64,000 nucleotides of DNA from Streptomyces sp. NBC_01276 (GTDB lineage: Bacteria > Actinomycetota > Actinomycetes > Streptomycetales > Streptomycetaceae): NCBI RefSeq assembly GCF_041435355.1, contig NZ_CP108442.1, forward strand, positions 2,294,001 through 2,358,000, read 5' to 3'. Shown piece by piece: positions 44,168-53,762 of the stretch (positions within the stretch are counted from its first letter, which is position 1; each line of letters opens with the position of its first letter). The notes beneath the pieces were generated by a model. The model did no database searches and was not told the origin of the DNA. It worked only from the letters and a program-made list of their open reading frames with translations. Both the position numbers and the translations under genes were made by a program.

Positions 44168-44301
44168 GGGGCACCTCCAACGGGTGGCAGAAGCGGACTG
44201 CGGCCGCCGTGCGGGGTGGGCCGCGGCCGTGGGAAAACGCGAGTGAAACCACCGTGAAACCTAAGGATCTCCACGATCCTCTGCCATCGACAGCTGTCAC
44301 G

Positions 44302-44331
44302 CATCCGTGGTCCGGATGTCATACATCTGTC
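44302..44331. promoter_or_regulatory. Palindrome and adjacent half-site in the put divergent region
   Basis: CATCCG-TGGTC-CGGATG (44302-44318) is a perfect inverted repeat between PRODH and its putative regulator. Directly beside it, CATACATCTGTC (44320-44331) matches 11 of 12 bases of the TetR/MFS operator half-site CATACATCCGTC (46391-46402). Confidence 0.45.
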
Positions 44332-44365
44332 TGAAGACCCGTGTGCGAGATGGGAGAATGGGCGC

Positions 44366-45595
44366 GTGAAGGGCGATTACCAGGACCTGGTCGACGAGAT
44401 CTCGGCGCTGCTCGGCGCCCCGGCCACACTGGAGAACCGGGACTTCCGCCTCATCGCCTTCGGCGCCCACGACAGCGACGACGACCTCGTCATGGACCCC
44501 GTCCGCACCCGCTCGATCCTGACCCGGCAGTCCACAGCGGCCGTGCGGTCCTGGTTCGAGGCCTACGGGATCACCCGCGCGACCGGCCCCGTCCGCATCC
44601 CGGCCGCCCCGGACGCGGGGGTCTTCCGCGGGCGGATCTGCCTGCCGGTGCGCTACCGGGGCATCGTGCAGGGCTACGTGTGGCTCCTCGACCAGGAGCC
44701 GGGTCCCGGGGCGGAGGCCCTGGCCGCCGCGATGGAGGTGGCCGAGCGGATCGGGGTGCTGCTCGCCGAGGAGGCCAAGGCGGGCGCCGGCCTGTCCCGG
44801 GAGTTCCTCGCGGTCCTCACCGCCGGGCGGGGCTGGCAGCAGGACATGGCGGTGGCCGCGCTGCGGGTGGCCCTGGGGCCCGGGGCCGAGGGACTGCACG
44901 CCGCCGTGTGCGTGGCGCCGTGGGCCGGGGAGGCTCCCGCGTCGGTGCCGGGGGCGGCGGCGGTGTGCGTCGTACCGGGCGACGCCGCCGACGCGAACGG
45001 CGTGGCGGGTGCGTCCGGCGGGGGGCCCGGAGGCTCCGGGGGCGGGGCGCTCGCCGTCCTGCTCCGGCTGCGCTCGACGGACGCGCTGGCCCCGGCCCTG
45101 ACCGCGGTGGGACGGCTGCTGCCCCGCCCCGGGCCCACGGGCTCCGGAGCCGCGGCGGCCGCGGCGGATGGCGCGCCGGGCCCGACCGCGGGCCTGTCCG
45201 ACCCGGTCCGGACGCTCGCGGAGCTGCCCGCCGCCTGGACGCAGGCCACCGCCGCGGCCCGGACGGCCGCCGCCCGGCCCCTGCCGGGGCCGGTGGCGCA
45301 GTGGTCGGAGATCGGCCCGTACCGGATGCTGACCGCCTTGGCGGCGGGCCCGGCGGACGACCCGGCGACCCGGGCCCTGCTCGGCCCGGCCCACCGGGAA
45401 CTGGCCCGCACCGCCGAGGTGTTCCTCGACTGCGCGGGCCAGGCGGGCCGTGCGGCGGCCGCGTTGGGCATCCACCGCCAGACCCTGTACTACCGGCTGG
45501 GCCGGGTGGAGCAGTTGACGGGGCTCGACCTGGACGACGGCGAGGACCGCCTGTTGCTCCACATGGCCCTCAAGGCCTCCCGGTTGCACGGCTGA
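44366..45595 (+). CDS. PucR/CdaR-type regulator, likely of proline catabolism
   Basis: The 409-residue protein ends in the PucR-type HTH ([28 protein letters not shown], about 370-397) that marks regulators of purine, sugar-diacid and proline catabolism. The N-terminal 150 residues form a sensor-like region, and a Gly/Ala/Pro-rich linker is inserted near 210-280. It starts with GTG and has GGGAGA about 9 nt upstream. Divergence from putA-pruA and the shared palindrome support a role as PutR-like activator. I leave the symbol empty because only context indicates the effector. Confidence 0.85.
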   Translation: MKGDYQDLVDEISALLGAPATLENRDFRLIAFGAHDSDDDLVMDPVRTRSILTRQSTAAVRSWFEAYGITRATGPVRIPAAPDAGVFRGRICLPVRYRGIVQGYVWLLDQEPGPGAEALAAAMEVAERIGVLLAEEAKAGAGLSREFLAVLTAGRGWQQDMAVAALRVALGPGAEGLHAAVCVAPWAGEAPASVPGAAAVCVVPGDAADANGVAGASGGGPGGSGGGALAVLLRLRSTDALAPALTAVGRLLPRPGPTGSGAAAAAADGAPGPTAGLSDPVRTLAELPAAWTQATAAARTAAARPLPGPVAQWSEIGPYRMLTALAAGPADDPATRALLGPAHRELARTAEVFLDCAGQAGRAAAALGIHRQTLYYRLGRVEQLTGLDLDDGEDRLLLHMALKASRLHG

Positions 45596-45706
45596 CCGAC
45601 GGAAACGACCGGAACGGCGGAAGCGGCGGCGGGGCGGGGGCCGGCCGGCTCCTCCCCGCCGGCCGCCGCACGGGGCCGGCCGACGGTGCGGCGGCGGGCA
45701 CGGCCC

Positions 45707-45760
45707 GGACCTCGCTCGGCCTTCGCCCGGACCTCGCTCAGCGCTCGCTCAGACCTCGTT
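45707..45760. repeat. Imperfect 22-bp tandem repeat
   Basis: Two 22-bp units beginning GGACCTCGCTC (45707 and 45729) and a partial third (AGACCTCGTT at 45751) lie between convergent genes and touch the TetR stop codon. Confidence 0.55.
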
Positions 45761-46350
45761 CATCCCTCCCCGCCCTCCGCCTGGGCCGTGACCCCCTCGG
45801 CCACCCGCCGCAGGCCCTCGGTGAACTCCTCCGCCGTGGCGGCGCTCGCCGGGTCGAACAGCCACTGGATCATCAGGCCGTTGAGCAGCGCCTGGTAGAC
45901 GGTGCCGCGGGTGCGCTCGTCGCGGTCGGTCACCTCGTCCTCCGGGATCCCGGTCAGCATGGAGATCAGGCCCCTGCGCCCCTCCCGCTGCGAGGCGCCG
46001 AGCATGGCCCGCAGTTCGGCGTGCCGACCACGGCTCAGCGCGATCTCCAGGCTGGCCGCCCAGACGGGAGCGGTCTCCTCCTGCCGGTCCACGACCCCCT
46101 CCCACAGGCCGTGCAGGCGCTCCAGCGAGCCGTCCGCACCGCCCAGGGCGCCCCCGAACCCCTCGCCCCATTCCTCCATCAGGGCGATGAAGGCCTGGGT
46201 GAGCAGGGCGTCCTTGGAGCCGTAGTGGTAGCCGATGGACGCCAGGTTGGTGCCGGAGGCGTTGACGATGTCACGCGCCGTCGTCCGCACGAACCCCTTC
46301 TCGGCCAGGCACTTCTTCGCGCCTTCGAGCAGATCTTCGCGATGTCCCAT
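45760..46350 (-). CDS. TetR-family repressor of the adjacent efflux gene
   Basis: The 196-residue TetR protein has an HTH at about 21-50 (TTARDIVNASGTNLASIGYHYGSKDALL) and a helical ligand domain. I chose ATG at 46350, where the family-typical sequence begins; the in-frame upstream codons run into the operator. TACCGT ends 6 nt before this ATG and no ribosome site is seen, so a leaderless mRNA is likely. It is divergent from an MFS transporter and separated from it by a long palindrome, the standard layout for a drug-responsive repressor. Confidence 0.88.
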   Translation of the reverse strand: MGHREDLLEGAKKCLAEKGFVRTTARDIVNASGTNLASIGYHYGSKDALLTQAFIALMEEWGEGFGGALGGADGSLERLHGLWEGVVDRQEETAPVWAASLEIALSRGRHAELRAMLGASQREGRRGLISMLTGIPEDEVTDRDERTRGTVYQALLNGLMIQWLFDPASAATAEEFTEGLRRVAEGVTAQAEGGEG

Positions 46351-46392
46351 GGCGTCACGGTAGCAAGACAACCGTCCCATACAGAAGTTCCA

Positions 46393-46428
46393 TACATCCG
46401 TCATAGACAAGCGTTTATGACGGATGTA
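46393..46428. promoter_or_regulatory. Long TetR operator covering the MFS promoter
   Basis: Perfect 13-bp arms TACATCCGTCATA (46393-46405) and TATGACGGATGTA (46416-46428) have a 10-nt spacer. The MFS promoter TAGACA (46404-46409), N17, TACATT (46427-46432) lies almost entirely inside it, so a bound dimer pair would block RNA polymerase. Confidence 0.75.
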
Positions 46429-46439
46429 CATTCCTTCTC

Positions 46440-47981
46440 ATGACGAACCCCGCCGCTACGACGCGCCTCGCCGGCCGGCGCGAATGGACCGCGTTCACGG
46501 TCCTGTTGCTGCCCCTGCTCCTGGTCTCGATGGACACCTCCGTCCTCTACTTCGCCATCCCGGCCATCACCCGGGAGCTCGACCCGAGCGCCACCCAGCA
46601 GCTGTGGATCTTCGACAGCTACGCCTTCGCCCTCGCCGGCCTGCTGATCACGATGGGCTCGCTCGGCGACCGGATCGGCCGCCGCAAGCTGCTGCTGATG
46701 GGAGCCGGCGCCTTCGGCCTCGCCTCCGTCGCCGCCGCCTACGCCACCAGCGCCGGGATGCTGATCGCGGCCCGCGTGCTCCTCGGCATCGGCGGCGCGA
46801 CCCTGATGCCCTCCACCCTGGCCCTCGTGCGCAACCTCTTCCGCGACGACAGGCAGCGCGGCAAGGCCATCGCCCTCTGGTCCGGGGCCATGACCGGCGG
46901 CATCGCCCTGGGCTCGGTGCTCAGCGGCGTGATGCTGAACCACTTCTGGTGGGGCTCGGTCTTCCTGATCAACGTGCCCGCGATGCTGCTCCTGCTGCTC
47001 CTGGTCCCGGCGCTGGTGCCGGAGTTCAAGGACCCGGCGCCCGGCCGCTTCGACCTGCTGAGCATCCCGCTGTCGACGGCCGCCGTCCTGCCGGTGGTCT
47101 ACGGGCTCAAGGAGATCGCCGCCGAGGGCTTCGAGCCCCTCTCCCTCGGCTGCCTGCTCGTCGGCCTGGCGTTCGGTTGTGCCTTCGTCCGCCGCCAGCA
47201 CCGCGCCGAGGACGCGATGGTCTCCCGGGCGCTGTTCCGGGGGCGCGGCTTCGGGGCGGGCATCGGCCTCAACACCGTGGCCGCGTTCGCGATGATGGGC
47301 TCGGCCTACTTCACCACCCAGTACCTGCAGTCGGTGCTCGGCATGGGCACCCTGGAGGCGGCCCTGTGGAGCCTCGCGCCCTCCCTCTTCATCGGCGCCG
47401 CGGCCCCTGTCGGAGCGGCCCTGGCCCAGAAGACCGACCGGGCCCGCGTCATCGCCGGCGGCTTCGTGCTGGCGGCCGCCGGGTTCGGCCTGATCTCCCT
47501 GGTGGGCACCGACTCCCTGTGGCTGCTGCTGGCCGGCGCCGGGGTGCTGGCCTCCGGCATCGTGGTGGTGATGTCGCTGGTCTCCGACATGGCACTGGCC
47601 TCGGCCCCCGCCGAGAAGGCCGGCTCGGCCGCCTCACTGCTGGAGACGGGCCAGGAGTTCGGCGGCGCCCTCGGCATGGCGCTGCTCGGCAGCCTCGGCA
47701 CCGCCGTCTACCGCTCCGACCTGTCGGGCGCCGAGCCCGCCGTCCGGGAGACCCTGGGCGGCGCGGTGGCCACCGCCGCGCAGACCGGCGGAGCGGCCGG
47801 CGCACAGCTGCTGGCCCTGGCCCGTGAGGCCTTCGTCCACGGAATGCAGTACGCGGCCTGGGGCGGTGCGGCCCTGCTCCTCGTGGCGGCGGCCGGCGCC
47901 CTGGCCCTGGCCCGGAGCGGGAAGGCCGCCGCCCCGGCCGCGGCGGAGCGGGCCGTCCCGGCCGCCGCACCGACGGTCTGA
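46440..47981 (+). CDS. MFS drug:proton antiporter, 14-TM DHA2 type
   Basis: This 513-residue transporter has about 14 hydrophobic segments. TM1 carries LLLVSMDTSVLYFAIPAI with the membrane Asp typical of QacA/SmvA relatives, motif A is GSLGDRIGRRKLLL, and GAMTGGIALGSVLSG resembles the antiporter motif C. The -10 TACATT ends 7 nt before the ATG and there is no ribosome site, so translation is probably leaderless. It is repressed, by inference, by the divergent TetR. Likely substrates are lipophilic or cationic compounds. Confidence 0.92.
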   Translation: MTNPAATTRLAGRREWTAFTVLLLPLLLVSMDTSVLYFAIPAITRELDPSATQQLWIFDSYAFALAGLLITMGSLGDRIGRRKLLLMGAGAFGLASVAAAYATSAGMLIAARVLLGIGGATLMPSTLALVRNLFRDDRQRGKAIALWSGAMTGGIALGSVLSGVMLNHFWWGSVFLINVPAMLLLLLLVPALVPEFKDPAPGRFDLLSIPLSTAAVLPVVYGLKEIAAEGFEPLSLGCLLVGLAFGCAFVRRQHRAEDAMVSRALFRGRGFGAGIGLNTVAAFAMMGSAYFTTQYLQSVLGMGTLEAALWSLAPSLFIGAAAPVGAALAQKTDRARVIAGGFVLAAAGFGLISLVGTDSLWLLLAGAGVLASGIVVVMSLVSDMALASAPAEKAGSAASLLETGQEFGGALGMALLGSLGTAVYRSDLSGAEPAVRETLGGAVATAAQTGGAAGAQLLALAREAFVHGMQYAAWGGAALLLVAAAGALALARSGKAAAPAAAERAVPAAAPTV

Positions 47982-48010
47982 GGCCCGTAGCGGCGGGAGG
48001 AGGAGGACGC

Positions 48011-48042
48011 GAAAGGGCCCGGGGAACACCCCGGGCCCTTTC
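48011..48042. terminator. Bidirectional terminator between the MFS gene and serA
   Basis: A perfect 14-bp stem (48011-48024 with 48029-48042) and an AACA loop have A- and T-flanked ends that can serve both convergent genes. Confidence 0.85.
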
Positions 48043-48058
48043 GGATGCGGTGCGGCGG

Positions 48059-49648
48059 TCAGCCGAGGTTGACCGTACGGGCCGACGCGGCGCCGATCTC
48101 GGCGGAGATGGCCGCGAGGACGTCGACCGGGACCTCGGCGTCGACGGTGAGGACGACGAGCGCCTCACCACCCTCCTCGGCACGGGCGACCTGCATGCCC
48201 GCGATGTTCAGACCGGCCTCGCCGAGCAGCTGCCCGACCTTGCCGACCACACCCGGGCGGTCGGTGTAGCGGAGCACGATCATGTGGTCGGCCAGGGCCA
48301 GGTCCACGTCGTACTCGCCCACGCCGACGATCTTCTGGAGGTGCTTGGGGCCGGCCAGGGTGCCGGAGACCGAGACCTCCTGACCGTCCGACAGGGTGCC
48401 GCGCACGGTCACCACGTTGCGGTGGTCCGGGGACTCCGAGCTGGTGGTCAGACGGACCTCGACGCCGCGCTCCTGCGCGAACAGCGGGGCGTTGACGTAG
48501 GAGACCGTCTCGTCGACGACGTCCTCGAAGACACCCTTGAGCGCGGAGAGTTCGAGCACCTTGACGTCGTGCTGGGTGATCTCGCCGCAGACCTCGACGT
48601 CGAGGCGAACCGCGACCTCGCCCGCGAGGGCGGTGAAGATGCGGCCGAGCTTCTCGGCGAGCGGCAGACCGGGACGGACGTCCTCGGCGATGACGCCGCC
48701 CTGGACGTTGACCGCGTCCGGCACGAGCTCGCCGGCGAGCGCGAGGCGCACCGACGTGGCGACCGAGATGCCGGCCTTCTCCTGGGCCTCGTCCGTGGAC
48801 GCGCCGAGGTGGGGGGTGCAGACGACCTGGTCGAGCTCGAAGAGCGGGGAGTCCGTGCAGGGCTCCTTCGCGTACACGTCGAGGCCGGCGCCAGCGACGC
48901 GGCCCTCCTTGATGGCCGAGTACAGCGCGGCCTCGTCCACGATCCCGCCGCGGGCGGCGTTGACGATGCGGACGGAAGGCTTCACCTTGTGCAGGGCCTC
49001 GTCCCCGATGAGACCGAGGGTCTCGGGGGTCTTGGGCAGGTGCACGGTGATGAAGTCGGCGACCTCCAGCAGCTCGTCCAGCGTCAGCATCTTGACGCCC
49101 ATCTGGGCGGCGCGCGCGGGCTGCACGTAGGGGTCGTAGGCCACGATCTTCATGCCGAAGGCCGACATCCGCTGGGCGACCAGGACGCCGATGCGGCCGA
49201 GGCCGACGACGCCGAGGGTCTTCTCGCTGAGCTCGACGCCCGTGTACTTGTTCCGCTTCCACTCGCCGTTCTTCAGGGCGGTGTTGGCCTGCGGGATGTT
49301 GCGGGCGGTGGCGACGAGCAGACCGCAGGCGAGCTCGGCGGCGGTGACGATGTTGGAGGTCGGGGCGTTCACGACCATCACGCCGGCCTTGGTGGCGGCG
49401 GAGACGTCGACGTTGTCGAGACCGACACCGGCGCGCGCGACGACCTTCAGCTTCTTGGCGGCGGCGATCGCCTCGGCGTCCACCTTGGTGGCGGAGCGGA
49501 CGAGGATCGCGTCGACGTCGACGATCGCGGGGAGCAGCTCGGCGCGGTCGGCGCCGTTGACGTGCCGGATCTCGAAGTCCGGACCGAGCGCGTCCACCGT
49601 GGCGGGCGACAGCTCTTCGGCGATGAGTACGACAGGTTTCGAGCTCAC
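48059..49648 (-). CDS. serA: D-3-phosphoglycerate dehydrogenase
   Basis: The 529-residue NAD enzyme is the first step of serine synthesis. The catalytic core includes the NAD-binding GVVGLGRIGVLVAQR (about 146-160), NAARGGIVDEAAL with the substrate Arg and the late TPHLGASTDEAQEKA with the active His. After about residue 315 come an allosteric substrate-binding domain and a C-terminal ACT domain (MIVLRYTDRPGVVGKVGQLLGEAG), the long form found in actinobacteria. I chose GTG at 49648 (GAGG 6 nt upstream); another GTG four codons earlier is less well placed. Confidence 0.96.
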   Translation of the reverse strand: MSSKPVVLIAEELSPATVDALGPDFEIRHVNGADRAELLPAIVDVDAILVRSATKVDAEAIAAAKKLKVVARAGVGLDNVDVSAATKAGVMVVNAPTSNIVTAAELACGLLVATARNIPQANTALKNGEWKRNKYTGVELSEKTLGVVGLGRIGVLVAQRMSAFGMKIVAYDPYVQPARAAQMGVKMLTLDELLEVADFITVHLPKTPETLGLIGDEALHKVKPSVRIVNAARGGIVDEAALYSAIKEGRVAGAGLDVYAKEPCTDSPLFELDQVVCTPHLGASTDEAQEKAGISVATSVRLALAGELVPDAVNVQGGVIAEDVRPGLPLAEKLGRIFTALAGEVAVRLDVEVCGEITQHDVKVLELSALKGVFEDVVDETVSYVNAPLFAQERGVEVRLTTSSESPDHRNVVTVRGTLSDGQEVSVSGTLAGPKHLQKIVGVGEYDVDLALADHMIVLRYTDRPGVVGKVGQLLGEAGLNIAGMQVARAEEGGEALVVLTVDAEVPVDVLAAISAEIGAASARTVNLG

Positions 49649-49759
49649 GTGGGTCCTCACAAGTCCAGTGCGGACGGCCGTCCCGACGGCCGCAGGCGGT
49701 GGAGGGGGTAGCCGCGTGGAAGACGCACGACACTGTGGGCCTGACGCGTTGTGTTGTGC

Positions 49760-49765
49760 AGTGTA
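49760..49765 (-). promoter_or_regulatory. Candidate -10 element of serA
   Basis: TACACT on the minus strand, about 115 nt upstream of serA, fits TANNNT; no convincing -35 is seen. Confidence 0.25.
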
Positions 49766-49890
49766 GTAGCGGATCCGGGCCGGAATTCCGCCTGTACGGA
49801 AGGATCACCCGTCCGAGATTGGCCGGGGTGGACAATCCGCGCTACACGAGGCCTACATTCCGGCCATCTCCACCCGTGGGGGCAGTGCGC

Positions 49891-49923
49891 GGCGGGGCCG
49901 GAGCGACACGTCCCGGCCCCGCC
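49891..49923 (-). terminator. Terminator of ilvC
   Basis: GGCGGGGCCGG (49891-49901) pairs perfectly with CCGGCCCCGCC (49913-49923), 10 nt beyond the ilvC stop. Confidence 0.72.
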
Positions 49924-49933
49924 GCCCACGAGA

Positions 49934-51091
<1,158 letters not shown>

Positions 51092-51616
51092 TCAGGCACT
51101 GCGGTCGAGCGAGCGCAGGCTGCGGTCCGTGATGGACCGGCCGCCACGCCCTATGGCGATGGTGCCGGACTGCACGAGCTCCTTGATGCCGAAGGGCTCC
51201 AGCATCTTGAGCATGGCGCCCAGCTTGTCGGTGCCGCCGGTGGCCTCGATGGTGACGGCCTCCGGGGAGACGTCGACCGTCTTGGCGCGGAACAGCTGGA
51301 CGATCTCGACGATCTGCGAGCGCGTCTCGTTGTCGGCGCGGACCTTCACCAGGACGAGTTCGCGCTCGATGGCGTTGTGCGGCTCCAGCTCGACGATCTT
51401 GAGCACGTTGACCAGCTTGTTGAGCTGCTTGGTCACCTGCTCCAGCGGGAGGTCCTCCACGTTCACGACGATGGTGATGCGGGAGATGTCGGGGTGCTCG
51501 GTGACGCCGACCGCGAGGGAGTCGATGTTGAACCCGCGGCGGGAGAACAGCGCGGCGATCCGGGCGAGGATGCCGGGCGTGTTCTCGACCAGGACGGAGA
51601 GCGTGTGCTTGGACAT
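51092..51616 (-). CDS. ilvN: Acetolactate synthase small (regulatory) subunit
   Basis: The 174-residue regulatory subunit confers valine feedback and activates IlvB. The N-terminal ACT domain is LSVLVENTPGILARIAALFSRRGFNIDSLAVG (about 5-36); the C-terminal domain contains ELVLVKVRADNETRSQIVEIVQLFRAKTVDVS. It lies 32 nt downstream of ilvB. The ATG at 51616 has only a weak GAGAGA ribosome site, consistent with coupling to ilvB. Confidence 0.95.
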   Translation of the reverse strand: MSKHTLSVLVENTPGILARIAALFSRRGFNIDSLAVGVTEHPDISRITIVVNVEDLPLEQVTKQLNKLVNVLKIVELEPHNAIERELVLVKVRADNETRSQIVEIVQLFRAKTVDVSPEAVTIEATGGTDKLGAMLKMLEPFGIKELVQSGTIAIGRGGRSITDRSLRSLDRSA

Positions 51617-51648
51617 GTGAGGCGTTCTCTCTCTCAGGCTCTCTCGGC

Positions 51649-53529
51649 TCAGTCGTCTTCGTTGTCGCCGAAGTCGGGGCGGACGCCCCGGGCTGCCATG
51701 ACCTCGTCGTTGGAGGTGCCGGCGGCGACCATCGGCCACACCATGGCGTCCTCGTGGACGATGAAGTCGATCACGACCGTGCGGTCGTTGATCGCGTTGG
51801 CCTCGGCGATGACCTTGTCCAGGTCCGCCGGGTCCTCGCAGCGCAGGGCGACGCAGCCCATGGCCTCGGACAGCTTGACGAAGTCCGGGACGCGGGTGCC
51901 CTTGCGGGGTGCGACGGACTCGCCGAGCTGGGAGCCGACGGTGTCGTGGCCGGTCTCGTCCGCGTGCAGCACGGTGTTGGAGTACCGCTGGTTGTAGAAC
52001 AGGGTCTGCCACTGGCGGACCATGCCCAGCGCACCGTTGTTGATGATCGCGACCTTGATCGGGATGTTGTTCAGCGCGCAGGTGACCAGTTCCTGATTGG
52101 TCATCTGGAAACAGCCGTCGCCGTCGATCGCCCAGACGGTGCGCTCCGGCATGCCGACCTTCGCGCCCATCGCGGCCGGGACCGCGTAGCCCATGGTTCC
52201 GGCGCCCCCGGAGTTCAGCCAGGTGCGGGGCTCCTCGTACTTGACGAAGTGCGAGGCCCACATCTGGTGCTGGCCGACGCCCGCCGCGAAGATCGTGCTC
52301 TTCGGCGCGAGCGCGCCGATCCGCTCGATGACCTGCTGGGGGGACAGCATGCCGTCCTCGGGCAGGTCGTAGCCCAGCGGGTAGGTGTCCCGCCAGCGGT
52401 TGAGGTCCTTCCACCAGGCGGTGTAGTCGCCCGCGTTGCCCTCGGTGTGCTCGGCCTGGACGGCCTGGATCAGGTCGGCGATGACCTCGCGGGCGTCGCC
52501 GACGATCGGAACGTCGACCTCGCGGTTCTTGCCGATCTCCGCGGGGTCGATGTCCGCGTGGATGACCTTGGCGAACGGCGCGAAGCTGTCCAGCTTGCCG
52601 GTGACGCGGTCGTCGAAGCGGGTGCCGAGCGCGATCAGCAGGTCCGACTTCTGGAGCGAGGTGACGCCGGTGACGCTGCCGTGCATGCCCGGCATGCCGA
52701 CGTGCAGCGGGTGGCTGTCGGGGAAGGAGCCGAGCGCCATCAGGGTGGTGCAGACCGGGACCCCGGTCAGCTCGGCGAGGACCTTCAGTTCGGCCGTGGC
52801 GCCGGACTTCATGACGCCGCCGCCGACGTACAGGACCGGGCGCTTGGCCTGACAGATGAGCTTGGCGGCCTCGCGGATCTGCTTGGCGTGCGGCTTGGTG
52901 ACCGGCCGGTAGCCGGGCAGGTCCATGGCCGGCGGCCAGGAGAAGGTGGTCTTCGCCTGGAGGGCGTCCTTGGCGATGTCCACCAGGACCGGGCCCGGAC
53001 GGCCGCTGGCGGCGATGTGGAACGCCTCGGCGATCGTCCGCGGGATGTCCTCGGCCCTGGTGACCAGGAAGTTGTGCTTGGTGATCGGCATCGTGATGCC
53101 GACGATGTCCGCCTCCTGGAAGGCGTCCGTGCCGATCGCCTTGGAGGAGACCTGGCCGGTGATGGCGACGAGCGGGACGGAGTCCATGTGCGCGTCGGCG
53201 ATCGGGGTGACCAGGTTGGTGGCGCCCGGGCCCGAGGTGGCCATGCAGACGCCGACCTTGCCGGTGGCCTGCGCGTAGCCGGTGGCGGCGTGTCCGGCGC
53301 CCTGCTCGTGGCGGACCAGGATGTGACGGACCTTCTTGCTGTCCATCATCGGGTCGTACGCGGGGAGAATGGCGCCGCCCGGGATGCCGAAGACGGTGTC
53401 GCACCCCACCTCTTCGAGAGAGCGGATGAGGGACTGGGCGCCCGTGACGTGCTCAACTGCGGTGGGCTGGTGTCCACCCGTACGGGGCCGCGGCTGCGGA
53501 TGGTGGGCCCCGGTGGCCTGCTCGGTCAT
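51649..53529 (-). CDS. ilvB: Acetolactate synthase large (catalytic) subunit
   Basis: The 626-residue ThDP/FAD enzyme condenses pyruvate (or 2-oxobutyrate) to acetohydroxy acids. After a 35-residue His/Pro-rich N-terminal extension come [20 protein letters not shown] with the catalytic Glu region downstream ([18 protein letters not shown]) and the ThDP motif [20 protein letters not shown] chose ATG at 53529 (GAGAAG 9 nt upstream); an ATG two codons earlier is too close to that site. Expression is governed by the leader peptide and terminator at 53612-53729. Confidence 0.96.
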   Translation of the reverse strand: MTEQATGAHHPQPRPRTGGHQPTAVEHVTGAQSLIRSLEEVGCDTVFGIPGGAILPAYDPMMDSKKVRHILVRHEQGAGHAATGYAQATGKVGVCMATSGPGATNLVTPIADAHMDSVPLVAITGQVSSKAIGTDAFQEADIVGITMPITKHNFLVTRAEDIPRTIAEAFHIAASGRPGPVLVDIAKDALQAKTTFSWPPAMDLPGYRPVTKPHAKQIREAAKLICQAKRPVLYVGGGVMKSGATAELKVLAELTGVPVCTTLMALGSFPDSHPLHVGMPGMHGSVTGVTSLQKSDLLIALGTRFDDRVTGKLDSFAPFAKVIHADIDPAEIGKNREVDVPIVGDAREVIADLIQAVQAEHTEGNAGDYTAWWKDLNRWRDTYPLGYDLPEDGMLSPQQVIERIGALAPKSTIFAAGVGQHQMWASHFVKYEEPRTWLNSGGAGTMGYAVPAAMGAKVGMPERTVWAIDGDGCFQMTNQELVTCALNNIPIKVAIINNGALGMVRQWQTLFYNQRYSNTVLHADETGHDTVGSQLGESVAPRKGTRVPDFVKLSEAMGCVALRCEDPADLDKVIAEANAINDRTVVIDFIVHEDAMVWPMVAAGTSNDEVMAARGVRPDFGDNEDD

Positions 53530-53611
53530 CGGCATTCTCTTCTCGAAGCTGAGGGTTTTACGAGGGGCGGGGATCCCCCGGATCAGGACCGGGGGCGTGT
53601 GCCAGTGCAAC

Positions 53612-53645
53612 AAAAAACCCCTCGTGCCTGGTGGCAAGCGAGGGG
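53612..53645 (-). terminator. Attenuator terminator of ilvBNC
   Basis: CCCCTCG (53645-53639 on the minus strand) pairs with CGAGGGG (53624-53618), with an inner GCC/GGC helix, and is followed by six T (53617-53612). It lies 83 nt upstream of ilvB and 42 nt after the leader-peptide stop, the geometry of transcription attenuation. Confidence 0.88.
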
Positions 53646-53687
53646 AGCGCGTCGGTAGCGTTGAGCGGGGACATGGTGGTCCCAGCT

Positions 53688-53729
53688 TCAGCCGACGCGC
53701 TTTCCAAGTACGAGAATTCGGGTGCGCAT
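53688..53729 (-). CDS. ilvB leader peptide
   Basis: The 13-residue frame [13 protein letters not shown] has consecutive Ile-Leu-Val-Leu codons and a later Val, with GGAGGG upstream at proper spacing. Ribosome stalling at these codons when charged Ile/Leu/Val tRNAs are scarce would prevent formation of the terminator at 53612-53645. Such leaders are known from actinobacterial ilvBNC operons. Confidence 0.88.
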   Translation of the reverse strand: MRTRILVLGKRVG

Positions 53730-53762
53730 GGCACTGACCCTCCCTCCGGCGGGAGGTCGATG

